A stretch of DNA of 64,000 bases from Gorillibacterium massiliense (GTDB lineage Bacteria; Bacillota; Bacilli; Paenibacillales; NBRC-103111), in contig NZ_CBQR020000101.1 of assembly GCF_000455485.1 (NCBI RefSeq), forward strand, positions 1-64,000, in the 5' to 3' direction. The notes under the pieces are model-generated. The model did not search any database, was not told the DNA's origin, and saw nothing but the letters and a program-made list of their open reading frames with translations. Below are positions 54,065 to 63,758 of this stretch, piece after piece (positions within the stretch are counted from its first letter, which is position 1; each line of letters starts with the position of its first letter). A program made the position numbers and the translations under genes.

Positions 54065-54616
54065 CTAAGCCCCAGCGAGCCGCGCACCCCTACGGAAAGA
54101 ACGCACCGTAACCGCCAGATCCGCCAGCATGAATAATACCGCCGGAAAGACTAAGTAGCTCCAGACCGAGGCAGCCCAGTCATACAGCCGTATAACCCCA
54201 GGTTGCAAAACAAGGAGACAGATCAGGGATAAGACACCCCAGATCGCCGTATAGATGAGGCAGATATGGCCGTTGATCTGAAGAGGGAGCCCGGTATAAT
54301 CCCACCATCGCCTATGAAACAAATTGAAGAGCAGCGCGCCGCTTACATACTCTACCGCTGTTGGGACGATAAACAGCAGGGGAACAAGCCATGCCCACGA
54401 CACTCCCGCATCCCGCAGGAAAATGATCACCATTGGCGCCAATCCGTACATCGGCTTGAATGGGCCTTTGAGGAAATCTTCTTTGCGATGCCCTTTCTCG
54501 ATAAGACTAGCCCCGTTTTCCAGAAGCCACCCTCCAAAGGAATACACCATGAAATAAAAAAAATAAGCCTGCCACGAGGCCAGGCCATTTAACGCATCGT
54601 GGGCGAACAGATTCAT
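54065..54616 (-). CDS. Putative ABC-transporter type IV (CmpB) membrane protein
   Basis: This 183-residue membrane protein has about five helices and the family motif YFFYFMVYSFGGWLLE near the start, followed by KGPFKPMYGLAPM and RRWWDYTG. This matches the uncharacterised ABC_trans_CmpB family (PF06541 type). No ATPase is adjacent and transport is unproven. AGAAGG lies 10 nt before the ATG at 54616, preferred over 54649. Confidence 0.8.
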   Translation of the reverse strand: MNLFAHDALNGLASWQAYFFYFMVYSFGGWLLENGASLIEKGHRKEDFLKGPFKPMYGLAPMVIIFLRDAGVSWAWLVPLLFIVPTAVEYVSGALLFNLFHRRWWDYTGLPLQINGHICLIYTAIWGVLSLICLLVLQPGVIRLYDWAASVWSYLVFPAVLFMLADLAVTVRSFRRGARLAGA

Positions 54617-54703
54617 CAGCAGATAACCTTCTCTCAGATGTGGAATCATCTGTTAGTATGGTTTTGATCTGCCGCGATCATTCGCCCGCCGCTTATTCGC
54701 ATG

Positions 54704-55582
54704 TTACTTCTGTTCTAATGCCCGTAGTCCCAGCACGACTGCACCGGAAAGACCGGCGTTATCCTCAAGACCCGGCGGCACAATGTAAGTGTCCAACCCT
54801 TCGGAAATTTCCGCTTTTTGCACGTACCCGTTCAGAAGTTCCTTGACGTTTTGCCGGATCAGCGGGAACAGTTGACGCTGTTTCATGACTCCGCCGCCGA
54901 GGATAATCTTTTTCGGGGACAAGGTAAGAATGAAGGTCATGAGCGATTGGGCGATGTAATAAGCTTCCAGCTCCCACACCTTGCTCTCATGCTCCAACTC
55001 GTGTCCCTTACGACCCCAGCGCTTTTCCACAGCGGGACCGGCTACCATGCCTTCCAGGCAGTCGCCGTGATAAGGGCAAAAGCCTGCAAAAGAATCCTCA
55101 GGATGGCGCTTGACCAAAATGTGGCCCATCTCCGGATGCAGCATGCCGTGCAGCAGCTTACCTTCCACTACGGCTCCGGCTCCAACACCGGTTCCGATGG
55201 TGATGTACAGGCAACTGTCCAGTCCTTTCGCCGCGCCCCACTCCGCTTCGCCTAGAGCAGCCGCATTTACATCCGTATCAAAGCCCACCGGCACATCAAA
55301 ATGTTTACGCACTGCACCTACCAGATCAAACTGGTTCCAATAGGGCTTTGGCGTCGTCGTCACATACCCATAAGTCGAGCTAGTACGGTCCAGGTCCACC
55401 GGTCCAAAAGAACCGATGCCCATGGCCGCAAAGCTTTTTCCACGGAAAAAAGCCTCCACCTGCGCCATCGTTTCCTCCGGCGTCGTTGTCGGGAAACTCA
55501 CCCGCTCCAAGATCTCGCCTTTATCCGTTCCAATCCCGCACACAAACTTCGTACCGCCCGCTTCGATAGCCGCGATTTGCAC
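54704..55582 (-). CDS. ROK family kinase, fructokinase-like
   Basis: This 292-residue cytoplasmic sugar kinase is of the ROK family. The ATP motif is AIEAGGTKFVCGIG, the catalytic Asp is in FDTDVNAAALGE, and the zinc site is HPEMGHIL followed by GFCPYHGDCLEGM. This pattern matches fructokinases of the ScrK/GmuE type. It would make fructose-6-phosphate and may also act on mannose, which would suit a cell feeding on mannans, but it is not beside the glycan locus. The start is GTG at 55582 with GAGGGGG upstream. Confidence 0.9.
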   Translation of the reverse strand: MQIAAIEAGGTKFVCGIGTDKGEILERVSFPTTTPEETMAQVEAFFRGKSFAAMGIGSFGPVDLDRTSSTYGYVTTTPKPYWNQFDLVGAVRKHFDVPVGFDTDVNAAALGEAEWGAAKGLDSCLYITIGTGVGAGAVVEGKLLHGMLHPEMGHILVKRHPEDSFAGFCPYHGDCLEGMVAGPAVEKRWGRKGHELEHESKVWELEAYYIAQSLMTFILTLSPKKIILGGGVMKQRQLFPLIRQNVKELLNGYVQKAEISEGLDTYIVPPGLEDNAGLSGAVVLGLRALEQK

Positions 55583-55769
55583 CGTGTTTTCCCCCTCAAG
55601 TAAGCGTAATCACTTGGTAAAGTGTAACACAAAGCCGATGGAAGGTTAAGAGCTGTGCATGACAACTTTCGCCGCGAAGTATGGCATATATGAGGCGCGC
55701 TCTACAGTGAACAACGTGAACAGATAAAACGATAGAATAAATCCAATATTTTCATCTATCAGGATTGGC

Positions 55770-55811
55770 CACAAAAAAAAACAAACCGCCAACCCAAGTG
55801 GATTGGCGGTT
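55770..55811 (-). terminator. Terminator of the ABC exporter operon
   Basis: AACCGCCAA and TTGGCGGTT pair across a 10-base loop; on the minus strand a long T run follows. It lies 32 bp after the second exporter gene. Confidence 0.9.
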
Positions 55812-55842
55812 ATTTATTAGCTGTAAACCCAACTTTCTATTC

Positions 55843-57759
55843 TTACCCCGCAACGACTTCCGCCTCGGAAAACTGGCTGTTGTACAGGTCGGCATAGAAG
55901 CCGCCGTCGGCCAGAAGCTGTTTGTGGGTGCCCTGCTCGATGACGCTGCCTTCCTTCATGACAAGGATGAGGTCTGCGTCGCGAATGGTCGACAGCCGGT
56001 GGGCGATGACGAAGCTGGTGCGACCTTCCATGAGGGCGACCATCGCCTGCTGGATGTGCATCTCCGTCCGGGTATCGACGCTGCTCGTGGCTTCGTCGAG
56101 AATGAGGAAGCTGGGGTTAGCCAGAATCGCCCGGGCGATGGTCAGTAGCTGCTTCTGCCCTTGGGAGATGTTGGACGCTTCTTCATTCAAGATCGTGTTA
56201 TAGCCATCCGGCAGGGTGCGGATGAAGTGGTCCGCGAAGGCTGCTTTGGAAGCGCGGATGATTTCTTGCTCCGTCGCGCCTTCTTTGCCGTAAGCGATGT
56301 TATCGCGGATGGTGCCGTTAAACAGCCAGGTATCCTGAAGCACCATGCCGAACTTCGTGCGCAGATCGCCTCGCTTCATGTCGCGGATGTCCACTCCGTT
56401 CACAGAGATGCGTCCATTACCGATCTCGTAGAAGCGCATAAGCAGGTTGACGAGTGTCGTTTTGCCGGCGCCTGTCGGACCGACGATGGCCACGGTCTGT
56501 CCAGGCTTGACGTCGATGTTCATGTCTTTGATCAGCGGCTTTTCCGGATCATAGCCGAACTGCACATGCTCGAAATGGACTTCGCCTGCATGTACCACCT
56601 CTTGCTCTTCATTAACCAGGCTCGCCACCACTTCTGGAATCTGTTCCTGCTCATCCAGAAGCTCGAATACCCGCTCGGCGGAAGCCACCGTCGATTGCAG
56701 GATGTTGGCGATATTCGCCGTTTGCACGATCGGCTGGGTAAACATCCGGGAATATTGGAAAAACGCCTGAATATCGCCGATGGTGATTCTGCCGTGAGTG
56801 ACGAAAATGCCGCCGACCACGCAAATGGCCACATAACCGATGTTGTTGACGAAGCTTAAGAGCGGCATGATCAAGCCGGAAACGAATTGAGCTCTCCAAC
56901 CGGACTCGTACAGCTTCTCATTCACTTCATTGAAATGGTCCAGGGACTCCTGCTCGCGGCCGAAGGCTTTCACGATCTTGTGGCCGGTGTACATTTCCTC
57001 TACGTGGCCGTTCAACTCGCCCAGCACCGTTTGCTGGCTTTTGAAATAGCCTTGGGATTTGGACGCCACGATCTTGGTGATAAAGGCGCTGCCCGGAATC
57101 GTCACGATGGCGATCAAAGTGAGCCAAGGGCTGATGGTGAGCATCATGACAATGACGCCGATCAACGTCACGATGGATGTAATAAGCTGCGTCAAACTTT
57201 GCTGCAGGGTGTTGCTGATATTATCGATATCGTTGGTGACCCGGCTCAAAATCTCGCCGTGGGTACGGCCATCGAAGTATTTTAACGGCAGCCGGTTCAG
57301 TTTGTCGTTGACTTCTTGACGCAGATCGTAAACCGTCCGCTGAGCGACTCCGGCCATGATGTACTGCATCAGGTAGCTAAACAATGCGCTCAGGATATAT
57401 AACCCGATCAAAATCAGCATGATATTGCCGACGTAATCAAAGTCGACTTTCGCTCCCGGCACCTTCGATAACTTAGCCATCAGACCTTCAAACAGCCGGG
57501 TGGTCGCCTTGCCCATAATTTTCGGGCTATAGATAGAAAACACGGTACTGACAATCGCCAAAAGGAACACCGAAAACAAACGGTATTGATGGGGCTTCAA
57601 ATAGCGGATCAGCCGCTTCATGGTTCCCTTGAAATCCTTCGCTTTCTCCGTCGGTCTCATCATGGGGCCGCCAGGACCGCCGCCGTGTCCGCCGGGACCG
57701 CCGTGTCCGCGTCTCGGGCCACGTCCGCCTGCGGGTGCTCCGCTCATAGGCTTGCTCAT
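55843..57759 (-). CDS. ABC exporter half-transporter, degenerate signature
   Basis: This 638-residue type I exporter half has a Gly/Arg/His-rich N-terminal leader of about 45 residues, a six-helix domain (about 55-370) and a nucleotide-binding domain: Walker A GPTGAGKTT, Walker B LILDEATSSVD. The signature is NISQGQKQ instead of LSGGQ. In heterodimeric exporters one subunit often has such deviations. It overlaps its partner gene by 4 bp and acts with it, probably in multidrug export (YfiBC/BmrCD style). Confidence 0.93.
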   Translation of the reverse strand: MSKPMSGAPAGGRGPRRGHGGPGGHGGGPGGPMMRPTEKAKDFKGTMKRLIRYLKPHQYRLFSVFLLAIVSTVFSIYSPKIMGKATTRLFEGLMAKLSKVPGAKVDFDYVGNIMLILIGLYILSALFSYLMQYIMAGVAQRTVYDLRQEVNDKLNRLPLKYFDGRTHGEILSRVTNDIDNISNTLQQSLTQLITSIVTLIGVIVMMLTISPWLTLIAIVTIPGSAFITKIVASKSQGYFKSQQTVLGELNGHVEEMYTGHKIVKAFGREQESLDHFNEVNEKLYESGWRAQFVSGLIMPLLSFVNNIGYVAICVVGGIFVTHGRITIGDIQAFFQYSRMFTQPIVQTANIANILQSTVASAERVFELLDEQEQIPEVVASLVNEEQEVVHAGEVHFEHVQFGYDPEKPLIKDMNIDVKPGQTVAIVGPTGAGKTTLVNLLMRFYEIGNGRISVNGVDIRDMKRGDLRTKFGMVLQDTWLFNGTIRDNIAYGKEGATEQEIIRASKAAFADHFIRTLPDGYNTILNEEASNISQGQKQLLTIARAILANPSFLILDEATSSVDTRTEMHIQQAMVALMEGRTSFVIAHRLSTIRDADLILVMKEGSVIEQGTHKQLLADGGFYADLYNSQFSEAEVVAG

Positions 57760-59489
57760 GCGATCTCCTCCTCGGACAGCTGCGAAGACACGATCTCACG
57801 GTATACCTGACTGGTCTCCATCAGTTGTTTATGCGTGCCCATGCCGGTGATTTCCCCGTCGTCGAGCACGATGATGCGGTCCGCATCCATAACCGTGCTC
57901 ACCCGCTGGGCGACGATGAGCACGGTGGCGTCTCCCGTCTCCTTCTTCAAAGCCGCACGCAGTCTGGCGTCAGTTTTAAAGTCGAGAGCGGAGAAGCTGT
58001 CGTCAAAAATATATATTTCCGGCTTGCGCACCAAGGCGCGGGCGATGGACAATCGCTGCTTCTGGCCGCCGGACAGGTTGCCGCCGCCTTGGGCGATCTC
58101 TGAACCAAAGCCCTCCGGCATCGACTCGACGAAATCGGCGGCTTGGGCTACTTGGGCCGCATAGCGCACTTCATCATCCGTCGCGTCCTCTTTGCCGTAG
58201 CGGATATTTTCCGCGATGGAGCCGGTAAACAGCACCGCCGTTTGTGGCACGAGGCCGATTTTGGAGCGCAGATTTTCCTGAGTTAGCTCCCGTGCGTCCA
58301 CGCCGTCGATCAGCAGTTGTCCGCCATTATTATCGATGTCGTAGAAACGGGGAATCAAGCTGATTAGCGTCGACTTGCCGGAACCGGTACCGCCGATGAT
58401 CGCCGTCGTCTCGCCGGGACTGGCCGAGAACGTGATATTGCGGATCGCCGCTTCTTCGGCGCCAGGATAGCTGAAGGAAACGTTGCGGAATTCCACGAAG
58501 CCCCGCTTCGAGCCGGTCGTTTTCGGTGCGTTCGTATCGGTGATTTCCGCCGTCATATCCAGCACTTCGTTGATCCGAGCGGCGGAAGCTTGAGCCCGGG
58601 GAATCATGACGAACATCATGGACATCATGACGAGGGAGAACATGATCTGCATGGCGTATTGTAAGAAAGCCATCAAGGCGCCAACCTTCATGTCTCCGTT
58701 ATCAATACGGATTCCCCCGAACCAGATGATCGCGATGGATGAAAAGTTCATCACCAGCATCATGACTGGCATCATAAGGGCCATGATTTTATTAACGCGG
58801 ATTGCCGTATCCGTCAATTCTTCATTCGCTTTCGTAAACCGTTTGACTTCCCGGTCCGTGCGGTTAAACGCTCGGATAACACGGATGCCCATAAGGTTTT
58901 CCCGGACTACCCGGTTCAGGTTGTCGATTTTGACCTGCATGATTTTAAAGTATGGAATCCCTCTGCGAGCGATCAAGAAGATCGCCAAAGCCAAGACGGG
59001 GATGACGATCGCGAAAGACAGCGACAGCTCCGCATCCTTCGATACGGCCATGATGATGCCGCCGATACACATGATCGGAGCCATGATCATCATCCGCATG
59101 ATCATCAACGTCACTTGCTGCACTTGGGTGATATCGTTGGTGGTACGGGTGATCAGCGAAGCGGTGCCGATCTTATCAATTTCATGCAGCGAGTAGCTTT
59201 CCACCCGGGAAAACACCTTCCGCCGCAAATCTCGGCCGAAGCCCATTGAGGTTTTGGCCGAAAAATAAGAAGCCAGAATACTGCAGATAGCCCCCCCTGC
59301 CGCTACCAGCAGCATGTAGCCGCCGATGCGCCAAATGTAGGGGATGTCTTTCCCGACGACACCCTTATCCACGATGTCCGACATCAAGGTCGGCAGGTAA
59401 AGCTCCGTCATCGCCTGAATGAACAGCAAAATCACCGAAATCACCACAATCCAGGCGTACGGCTTTAAATTGCGATAAAGCTTAAGCAT
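57756..59489 (-). CDS. ABC exporter half-transporter, canonical motifs
   Basis: This 577-residue partner subunit has six membrane helices (about 15-310) and a nucleotide-binding domain with Walker A GGTGSGKST and canonical signature LSGGQKQR. The Walker B reads IYIFDDSFSALD, with Asp where the catalytic Glu is usual, which marks the degenerate half of one ATP site. Together with the downstream gene this is a heterodimeric exporter with one competent and one degenerate site. It starts 9 bp after the MarR gene. Confidence 0.94.
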   Translation of the reverse strand: MLKLYRNLKPYAWIVVISVILLFIQAMTELYLPTLMSDIVDKGVVGKDIPYIWRIGGYMLLVAAGGAICSILASYFSAKTSMGFGRDLRRKVFSRVESYSLHEIDKIGTASLITRTTNDITQVQQVTLMIMRMMIMAPIMCIGGIIMAVSKDAELSLSFAIVIPVLALAIFLIARRGIPYFKIMQVKIDNLNRVVRENLMGIRVIRAFNRTDREVKRFTKANEELTDTAIRVNKIMALMMPVMMLVMNFSSIAIIWFGGIRIDNGDMKVGALMAFLQYAMQIMFSLVMMSMMFVMIPRAQASAARINEVLDMTAEITDTNAPKTTGSKRGFVEFRNVSFSYPGAEEAAIRNITFSASPGETTAIIGGTGSGKSTLISLIPRFYDIDNNGGQLLIDGVDARELTQENLRSKIGLVPQTAVLFTGSIAENIRYGKEDATDDEVRYAAQVAQAADFVESMPEGFGSEIAQGGGNLSGGQKQRLSIARALVRKPEIYIFDDSFSALDFKTDARLRAALKKETGDATVLIVAQRVSTVMDADRIIVLDDGEITGMGTHKQLMETSQVYREIVSSQLSEEEIA

Positions 59490-59498
59490 CTCTTTTTC

Positions 59499-59978
59499 TC
59501 ACTCCTGTCCGTTACATCCATCGGTTTTGAATGGCCTTTCCAGACCGACTGCTTGTGCCAAATTGTCTCGCATTTGCCCAAACAGCCTCTGCATGGTTAG
59601 CGTATCCTCCGGCGAAAAATGCTGAAAACATTCATCCCGCAAAGTCTGCATCACCTCTTGCATCTTTACGCATACGTCCCTCCCTTTATCTGTTAAATAC
59701 ACCCGGGAAATCCGCTGGTCATTGGGATCCTGGCGGCGCTCGATGAACCCGCTCTTCTCCATACGACCCAGCATGACGGTAAGGGTAGCAGCCTTAATGT
59801 GCAACAGATTGGCGAGCTCCTTCTGTTTCCAACCGTCTACCCTGCTCAAAGCGACCAAAAGAGGCGGCTGCCCCGGATATAAACCGACGGTATCCAACAA
59901 CATTTGATTGCGCTGATAATGCAGCCGTATGACCTGAAAGAAAAGACGTGAAATGGAATCGTTGGAAGTTGGGGTCAT
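59499..59978 (-). CDS. MarR family transcriptional regulator
   Basis: This 159-residue winged-helix protein has recognition region WKQKELANLLHIKAATLTVMLGRMEKSG and wing RRQDPNDQRISRVYLTDKGRD, the MarR signature. It is first in an operon with a heterodimeric multidrug-type exporter, so it is probably a drug-responsive repressor of itself and the exporter. AGGAG is 11 nt before the ATG. Confidence 0.93.
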   Translation of the reverse strand: MTPTSNDSISRLFFQVIRLHYQRNQMLLDTVGLYPGQPPLLVALSRVDGWKQKELANLLHIKAATLTVMLGRMEKSGFIERRQDPNDQRISRVYLTDKGRDVCVKMQEVMQTLRDECFQHFSPEDTLTMQRLFGQMRDNLAQAVGLERPFKTDGCNGQE

Positions 59979-60001
59979 CCTTTCTTTGTCTCCTTGTATT
60001 T

Positions 60002-60055
60002 TTAGTTAGCCGACTAAGTATCCCCATCATACGCGCTTAATCCTTTAGCTGTCAA
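60002..60055 (-). promoter_or_regulatory. marR promoter with MarR operator
   Basis: On the minus strand TTGACA (60050-60055) and TATGAT (60026-60031) are 18 bp apart. TTAGTTAGCCGACTAA (60002-60017), a TTAGT...ACTAA palindrome, lies 8 bp after the -10 over the start of transcription and 24 bp before the marR ATG. It is a good candidate for autorepression. Confidence 0.75.
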
Positions 60056-60164
60056 CTATCTAAATTTTGTCGAAAAGAAGACCTCGCTTACTCCGTTATA
60101 ATCCCTTTATGTAAACGGAATATAAACAAATAGAGTGACTATTCCGACAGGCAACTACAAAAAG

Positions 60165-60219
60165 AACACCCTCAGGGGCGACCTGCCTTGCGGCATAAGT
60201 TCGTTTCCCGGAGGGTGTT
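60165..60219 (-). terminator. Terminator after second M29 gene
   Basis: AACACCCTC and GAGGGTGTT close a structured loop; on the minus strand CTTTTTG follows. It lies 33 bp after the aminopeptidase stop. Confidence 0.75.
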
Positions 60220-60251
60220 TCATCCTTGTTAGTCTATGCTTACCATTAAAA

Positions 60252-61484
60252 TCAAAATGCCCAGTTCCCTTTGCGGAAGACCGGAACCACCGAACCGTCG
60301 GCCAAAATCCCGTCGATATCCATCTCCGCCGACCCGATCATAAAATCGACATGAGTGATGCTTTCATTGACGCCATGGCGCTCCAGTTCTTCCGGGGTCA
60401 TGGTCTTGCCGCCGGTGATATTGAAGGCGTACCCGCTGCCGATGGCCAGGTGATTGGATGCATTTTCATCAAACAGCGTGTTCAGGAACAAGATCCCGGA
60501 CAAGGAAATCGGGGATTCATGGGGAACCAAAGCGACTTCCCCCAAATAATGCGAACCCTCATCAGAATCCACCAACCGCTGCAAAATCTCTTGTCCTTGC
60601 TCCGCCTCCACCTTGATGATGCGTCCCTGCTCAAAAGTAAGCTTGAACCCATCGATCAGATTACCGGCGTAGCTAAGAGGTTTCGTGCTGGAAACGAATC
60701 CGTTCACCCCGTCCTTCTGCGGCACGGTGAATACTTCTTCCGTAGGCATATTGGCCATGAACGTCACGCCTTTCTCGTTCACGCTTCCGGCCCCTACCCA
60801 TTCATGCTTTTTGTTCAGTTCGACGACAAGATCAGTGCCCGGAGCCTTATAGTGCAGCTTGCGGATACGCATGGCGTTCAGCTCATCCACTTTTTTACCC
60901 AAGGAAGCGTTATGCTCTCTCCAGGCATGAACCGGATCCTCCGCTTGCAGCCGAACAGAATTGAAGATGGCCATCCACAGCTTGTCTACCGCTTCTTGGC
61001 CGGTTGCATCGGGAAATACCTTTTCCGCCCAATCTTTAGTGGAGGCGGCGACGACGGTCCAGCTTACTTTATCCGCTTGAACCGCCCTGCGGAAATAATC
61101 AAGCCCCTTGCCGGCCGCCTTTTGGTAATTTCCGATCCGCCCGGGGTCGATGCCCTTGAGGAGATCGGGATTCGGCGAGGTGATGGCGATAAAAGCCGCG
61201 CCGTTGTCCACGAAGGCGTTGCGCTTCGCCGTCTCCCACTCCGGAAAACGGGAGAACACATCGTCAGACGCCTTTTCATATTTCAGACGGGTCAGTATTT
61301 CGTCGTTCCAATCGACATGAACGTTGCTTGCCCCACATTCATAAGCTTTCGCTGCCAGAAGGTGCACAAGGGCGGCGGATTCTGCTGTCGCTCCATAGAG
61401 AAACACTTCCTGCCCCGGTTGGACATTGACGCCCACTTGCACGATCAAATCCGCGTATTTTTCTAGTTGCCGCTCAAATGTCAT
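60252..61484 (-). CDS. M29 family aminopeptidase (AmpS/PepS-like), second copy
   Basis: This 410-residue paralogue of the product at 42115 has the same motif order: NMPTEEVFTVPQKDGVNGFV, SHYLGEVALVPHESPIS, FDENASNHLAIG and THVDFMIGSAEMDIDG. All metal-binding Glu, His and Asp positions are kept, so it should be active. It lies 19 bp after the UbiB-like gene stop and may be co-transcribed. The two copies probably differ in peptide preference or expression. Confidence 0.93.
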   Translation of the reverse strand: MTFERQLEKYADLIVQVGVNVQPGQEVFLYGATAESAALVHLLAAKAYECGASNVHVDWNDEILTRLKYEKASDDVFSRFPEWETAKRNAFVDNGAAFIAITSPNPDLLKGIDPGRIGNYQKAAGKGLDYFRRAVQADKVSWTVVAASTKDWAEKVFPDATGQEAVDKLWMAIFNSVRLQAEDPVHAWREHNASLGKKVDELNAMRIRKLHYKAPGTDLVVELNKKHEWVGAGSVNEKGVTFMANMPTEEVFTVPQKDGVNGFVSSTKPLSYAGNLIDGFKLTFEQGRIIKVEAEQGQEILQRLVDSDEGSHYLGEVALVPHESPISLSGILFLNTLFDENASNHLAIGSGYAFNITGGKTMTPEELERHGVNESITHVDFMIGSAEMDIDGILADGSVVPVFRKGNWAF

Positions 61485-61502
61485 CGGTAATCGCTCCTTC
61501 TT

Positions 61503-63176
61503 TTATAACCGTCCGGTTCGGAAAATGGAGTACAGCACCCACAAGAACATCAGCCCCGCCACCGAGGAACCGACCTCGATCAGCGGAAAATGGTGCAGCA
61601 GCATCGGCACCTTGCCGACGGACGATGCGATGATCAGGCCCATGACGATAAGACTGAAGGACAGCAGCACGATACTGATGGAGATCCGGTTGCTGATTTG
61701 GTCCATTTTCTTCAGTAGGACATCCAGCTCAGGGATGCCGATCTCCACCTTCAACTTGCCGGCTCGAGCAAGCCGCGCCAACTGGCTGGCCTGCCGGGGC
61801 AGTCCAGAGATGTCCTCGAAAAACTGGGCTGTGGTCCTCCATGCCCGCTTGGTCATCTGTTCCGGATGCAGCCGCTCCCGGATTAGCCTCCGCCCGAAGG
61901 GCTCGGCCAGGTGTACCATGCTGAGCTCGGGATAGATGACCTGGGTAATGCCTTCCATGGTGAGCAGAGCTTTTCCGAGTAAAGTCATGTCCGTCGGGAT
62001 GATAATATGATGGCGGTTAGCGACGCCGAACAGCTCCCGCATGGCCTCCGCTACGCTGACGTCTGCAAAAGGCACGTTGTAATATTTATCTCTTAGCATG
62101 TCCAAATCCTTGCGCAAAAGCACCATGTTGACCTCTTCCGAAACGAGGCCCAAATGGAGGATGGCGCGGATGATGGCATCGCTGCTTTTACGCATGAGGG
62201 CAATGAGCAGCGAGCTGAGGTGGTATTTCATCTCGTCGTTCAAATAACCGGTCAAACCGAAATCGACGAATGCGATCCGGTTGTCCTTGGTGATCATCAC
62301 GTTCCCTGGGTGCGGGTCAGCGTGGAAAAAGCCGGCGATGAAAATTTGCTGGAACATAGCGTTGACGACGCGTTCAGCGATATTTTTCAGATCGTGGCCT
62401 TGGTTCTTCAACGTCCGCAGTTGGTTCAGCATCGTGCCTTCGACGAATTCCATCGTCAGCACTTTAGCTGTGGAGTGCTCCCAGTACACCTTCGGGATGA
62501 GCACGGTGGCGTCATTTTTAAACTGCTCGGCGATGCGGTCGCAGTTTTTTCCCTCGTGGGTGTAATCCAGCTCTTCCTGCATGGAACGGGACAGCTCGTC
62601 CAATATGCTGCGCACCTGAAAGCGGGCGATCCACTCCACTCGTTTTTCGGCCATGGCAGCCAAATCCCGCAAGATTTCCAGGTCGAGGGTTATGATCTTG
62701 TCCACGTTAGGCCGGCGGACTTTAACGGCGACCAGTTCGCCAGTGAGCAACTGCGCCCGGTGCACCTGGCCGATGGACGCAGCAGCCAGCGGAACTTCCT
62801 CAAAGCTGCGGAACACTTGCTCCATCGGCTTGCCGAACTCGGACTCGACAATATGGCGCACTTCTTCAATAGGAAAAGGCGGCACCTGGTCCTGCAGCTT
62901 CTGCAGCTCATGTATGACGTCTTCCGGAATGAGGTCGCTGCGGGTGCTGGAGAGCTGGCCCAGCTTAATGAAGGTCGGTCCGAGATCCTCAAGGACAAGC
63001 CGGATTCGCTCGCCCATGCTTTTGGTATTCTCTTCCCGCTCCTGCTTGCGGAGCCATTTGACCGGCAGGGACATCAGGTTGAGAAGCCCTATATCTTCTA
63101 CCATATATCCAAATCCGTGGCGGGCGAGGGCCACGATAATTTCTCGGTAGCGGTTCGTATGCCGCATTTTCACCAT
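61503..63176 (-). CDS. UbiB/AarF (ABC1) family protein kinase-like
   Basis: This 557-residue atypical kinase has the KxGQ motif in TFIKLGQLSSTRSDLIP, the Ala-rich loop AAASIGQVHRAQL replacing a Gly-rich one, the VKVRRP lysine, HADPHPGNV catalytic loop and FVDFGLTG metal motif. Two C-terminal membrane helices follow (IVLLSFSLIVMGLIIASSVG and VAGLMFLWVLYSIF). UbiB proteins support isoprenoid lipid or quinone metabolism; in a menaquinone user the role is less clear. It overlaps the phasin-like gene by 1 bp (TAATG). Confidence 0.92.
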   Translation of the reverse strand: MVKMRHTNRYREIIVALARHGFGYMVEDIGLLNLMSLPVKWLRKQEREENTKSMGERIRLVLEDLGPTFIKLGQLSSTRSDLIPEDVIHELQKLQDQVPPFPIEEVRHIVESEFGKPMEQVFRSFEEVPLAAASIGQVHRAQLLTGELVAVKVRRPNVDKIITLDLEILRDLAAMAEKRVEWIARFQVRSILDELSRSMQEELDYTHEGKNCDRIAEQFKNDATVLIPKVYWEHSTAKVLTMEFVEGTMLNQLRTLKNQGHDLKNIAERVVNAMFQQIFIAGFFHADPHPGNVMITKDNRIAFVDFGLTGYLNDEMKYHLSSLLIALMRKSSDAIIRAILHLGLVSEEVNMVLLRKDLDMLRDKYYNVPFADVSVAEAMRELFGVANRHHIIIPTDMTLLGKALLTMEGITQVIYPELSMVHLAEPFGRRLIRERLHPEQMTKRAWRTTAQFFEDISGLPRQASQLARLARAGKLKVEIGIPELDVLLKKMDQISNRISISIVLLSFSLIVMGLIIASSVGKVPMLLHHFPLIEVGSSVAGLMFLWVLYSIFRTGRL

Positions 63177-63535
63177 TACGGGTTCGTCGTCTCCGGATTA
63201 TTCGCGGACTCGGAAGAGGCAGACGCGTCTGTTGCCGATGAATCGGAAGAAACTGGAGCGGTGCCGGACAGCTTGGCTTCCAGATCGAGCAAATCCTGTT
63301 TCGTGGCGACGTCCAGTTCCACCAGGATTTTTTTCACCTGTTCGCGGACCATGCGCATGATCTCCGACTGCTGCTCTTGCCCTTTGGCAATCAGATTGTT
63401 GACCAAATCCTTGGACTCATTTTGACCCAGCTCGCCCTTCATCACTAACTCATCCACAAAGGATTGAACCTTCTCTTTGCTTACAGCTGTCACGCCGAGT
63501 CCCAAGGACAGGGCTTTTTTGATAAAATCGCTCAT
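63176..63535 (-). CDS. Phasin-like (PhaF/PhaI-type) small coiled-coil protein
   Basis: This 119-residue protein has SDFIKKALSLGLGVTAVSKEKVQSFVDELVMKGELGQNESKDLVNNL at the start (read in pieces), the polyhydroxyalkanoate-regulator PhaF-like pattern. A long amphipathic helix runs to about residue 90, then a Ser/Ala/Pro-rich disordered tail. In several Gram-positive genomes such a gene precedes UbiB. No polyester synthase is present here, so a link to storage granules is not shown; a membrane-associated partner of UbiB is as likely. Confidence 0.8.
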   Translation of the reverse strand: MSDFIKKALSLGLGVTAVSKEKVQSFVDELVMKGELGQNESKDLVNNLIAKGQEQQSEIMRMVREQVKKILVELDVATKQDLLDLEAKLSGTAPVSSDSSATDASASSESANNPETTNP

Positions 63536-63758
63536 CTCTTATTCCCTCCAGTTCATTATGTTCACAAAACCCTTTTCATGAGGGGCAGATCCCCGCGTCT
63601 TGCTGTATTAACATTCTGCTAATATTATACAAGGGCTTAGATTAAAAGGAAAACAATCGACACTTCAAATATCAACGAGTCAGCACAAAAATGGACCCGC
63701 ACTCCACAGTAGAGAGAACGAGGCCTTTAGCGATCTTGATCAACCACGTTTAACGATA

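Noticed and set aside
60165-60219. Structured leader or riboswitch before the second aminopeptidase
   Set aside because: It lies after the stop of that minus-strand gene and ends in a T run on its strand, so it is the gene's terminator.
62154-63425. 423-residue open frame antisense to ubiB
   Set aside because: It is a shadow of the UbiB and phasin-like genes; composition is that of an antisense frame.
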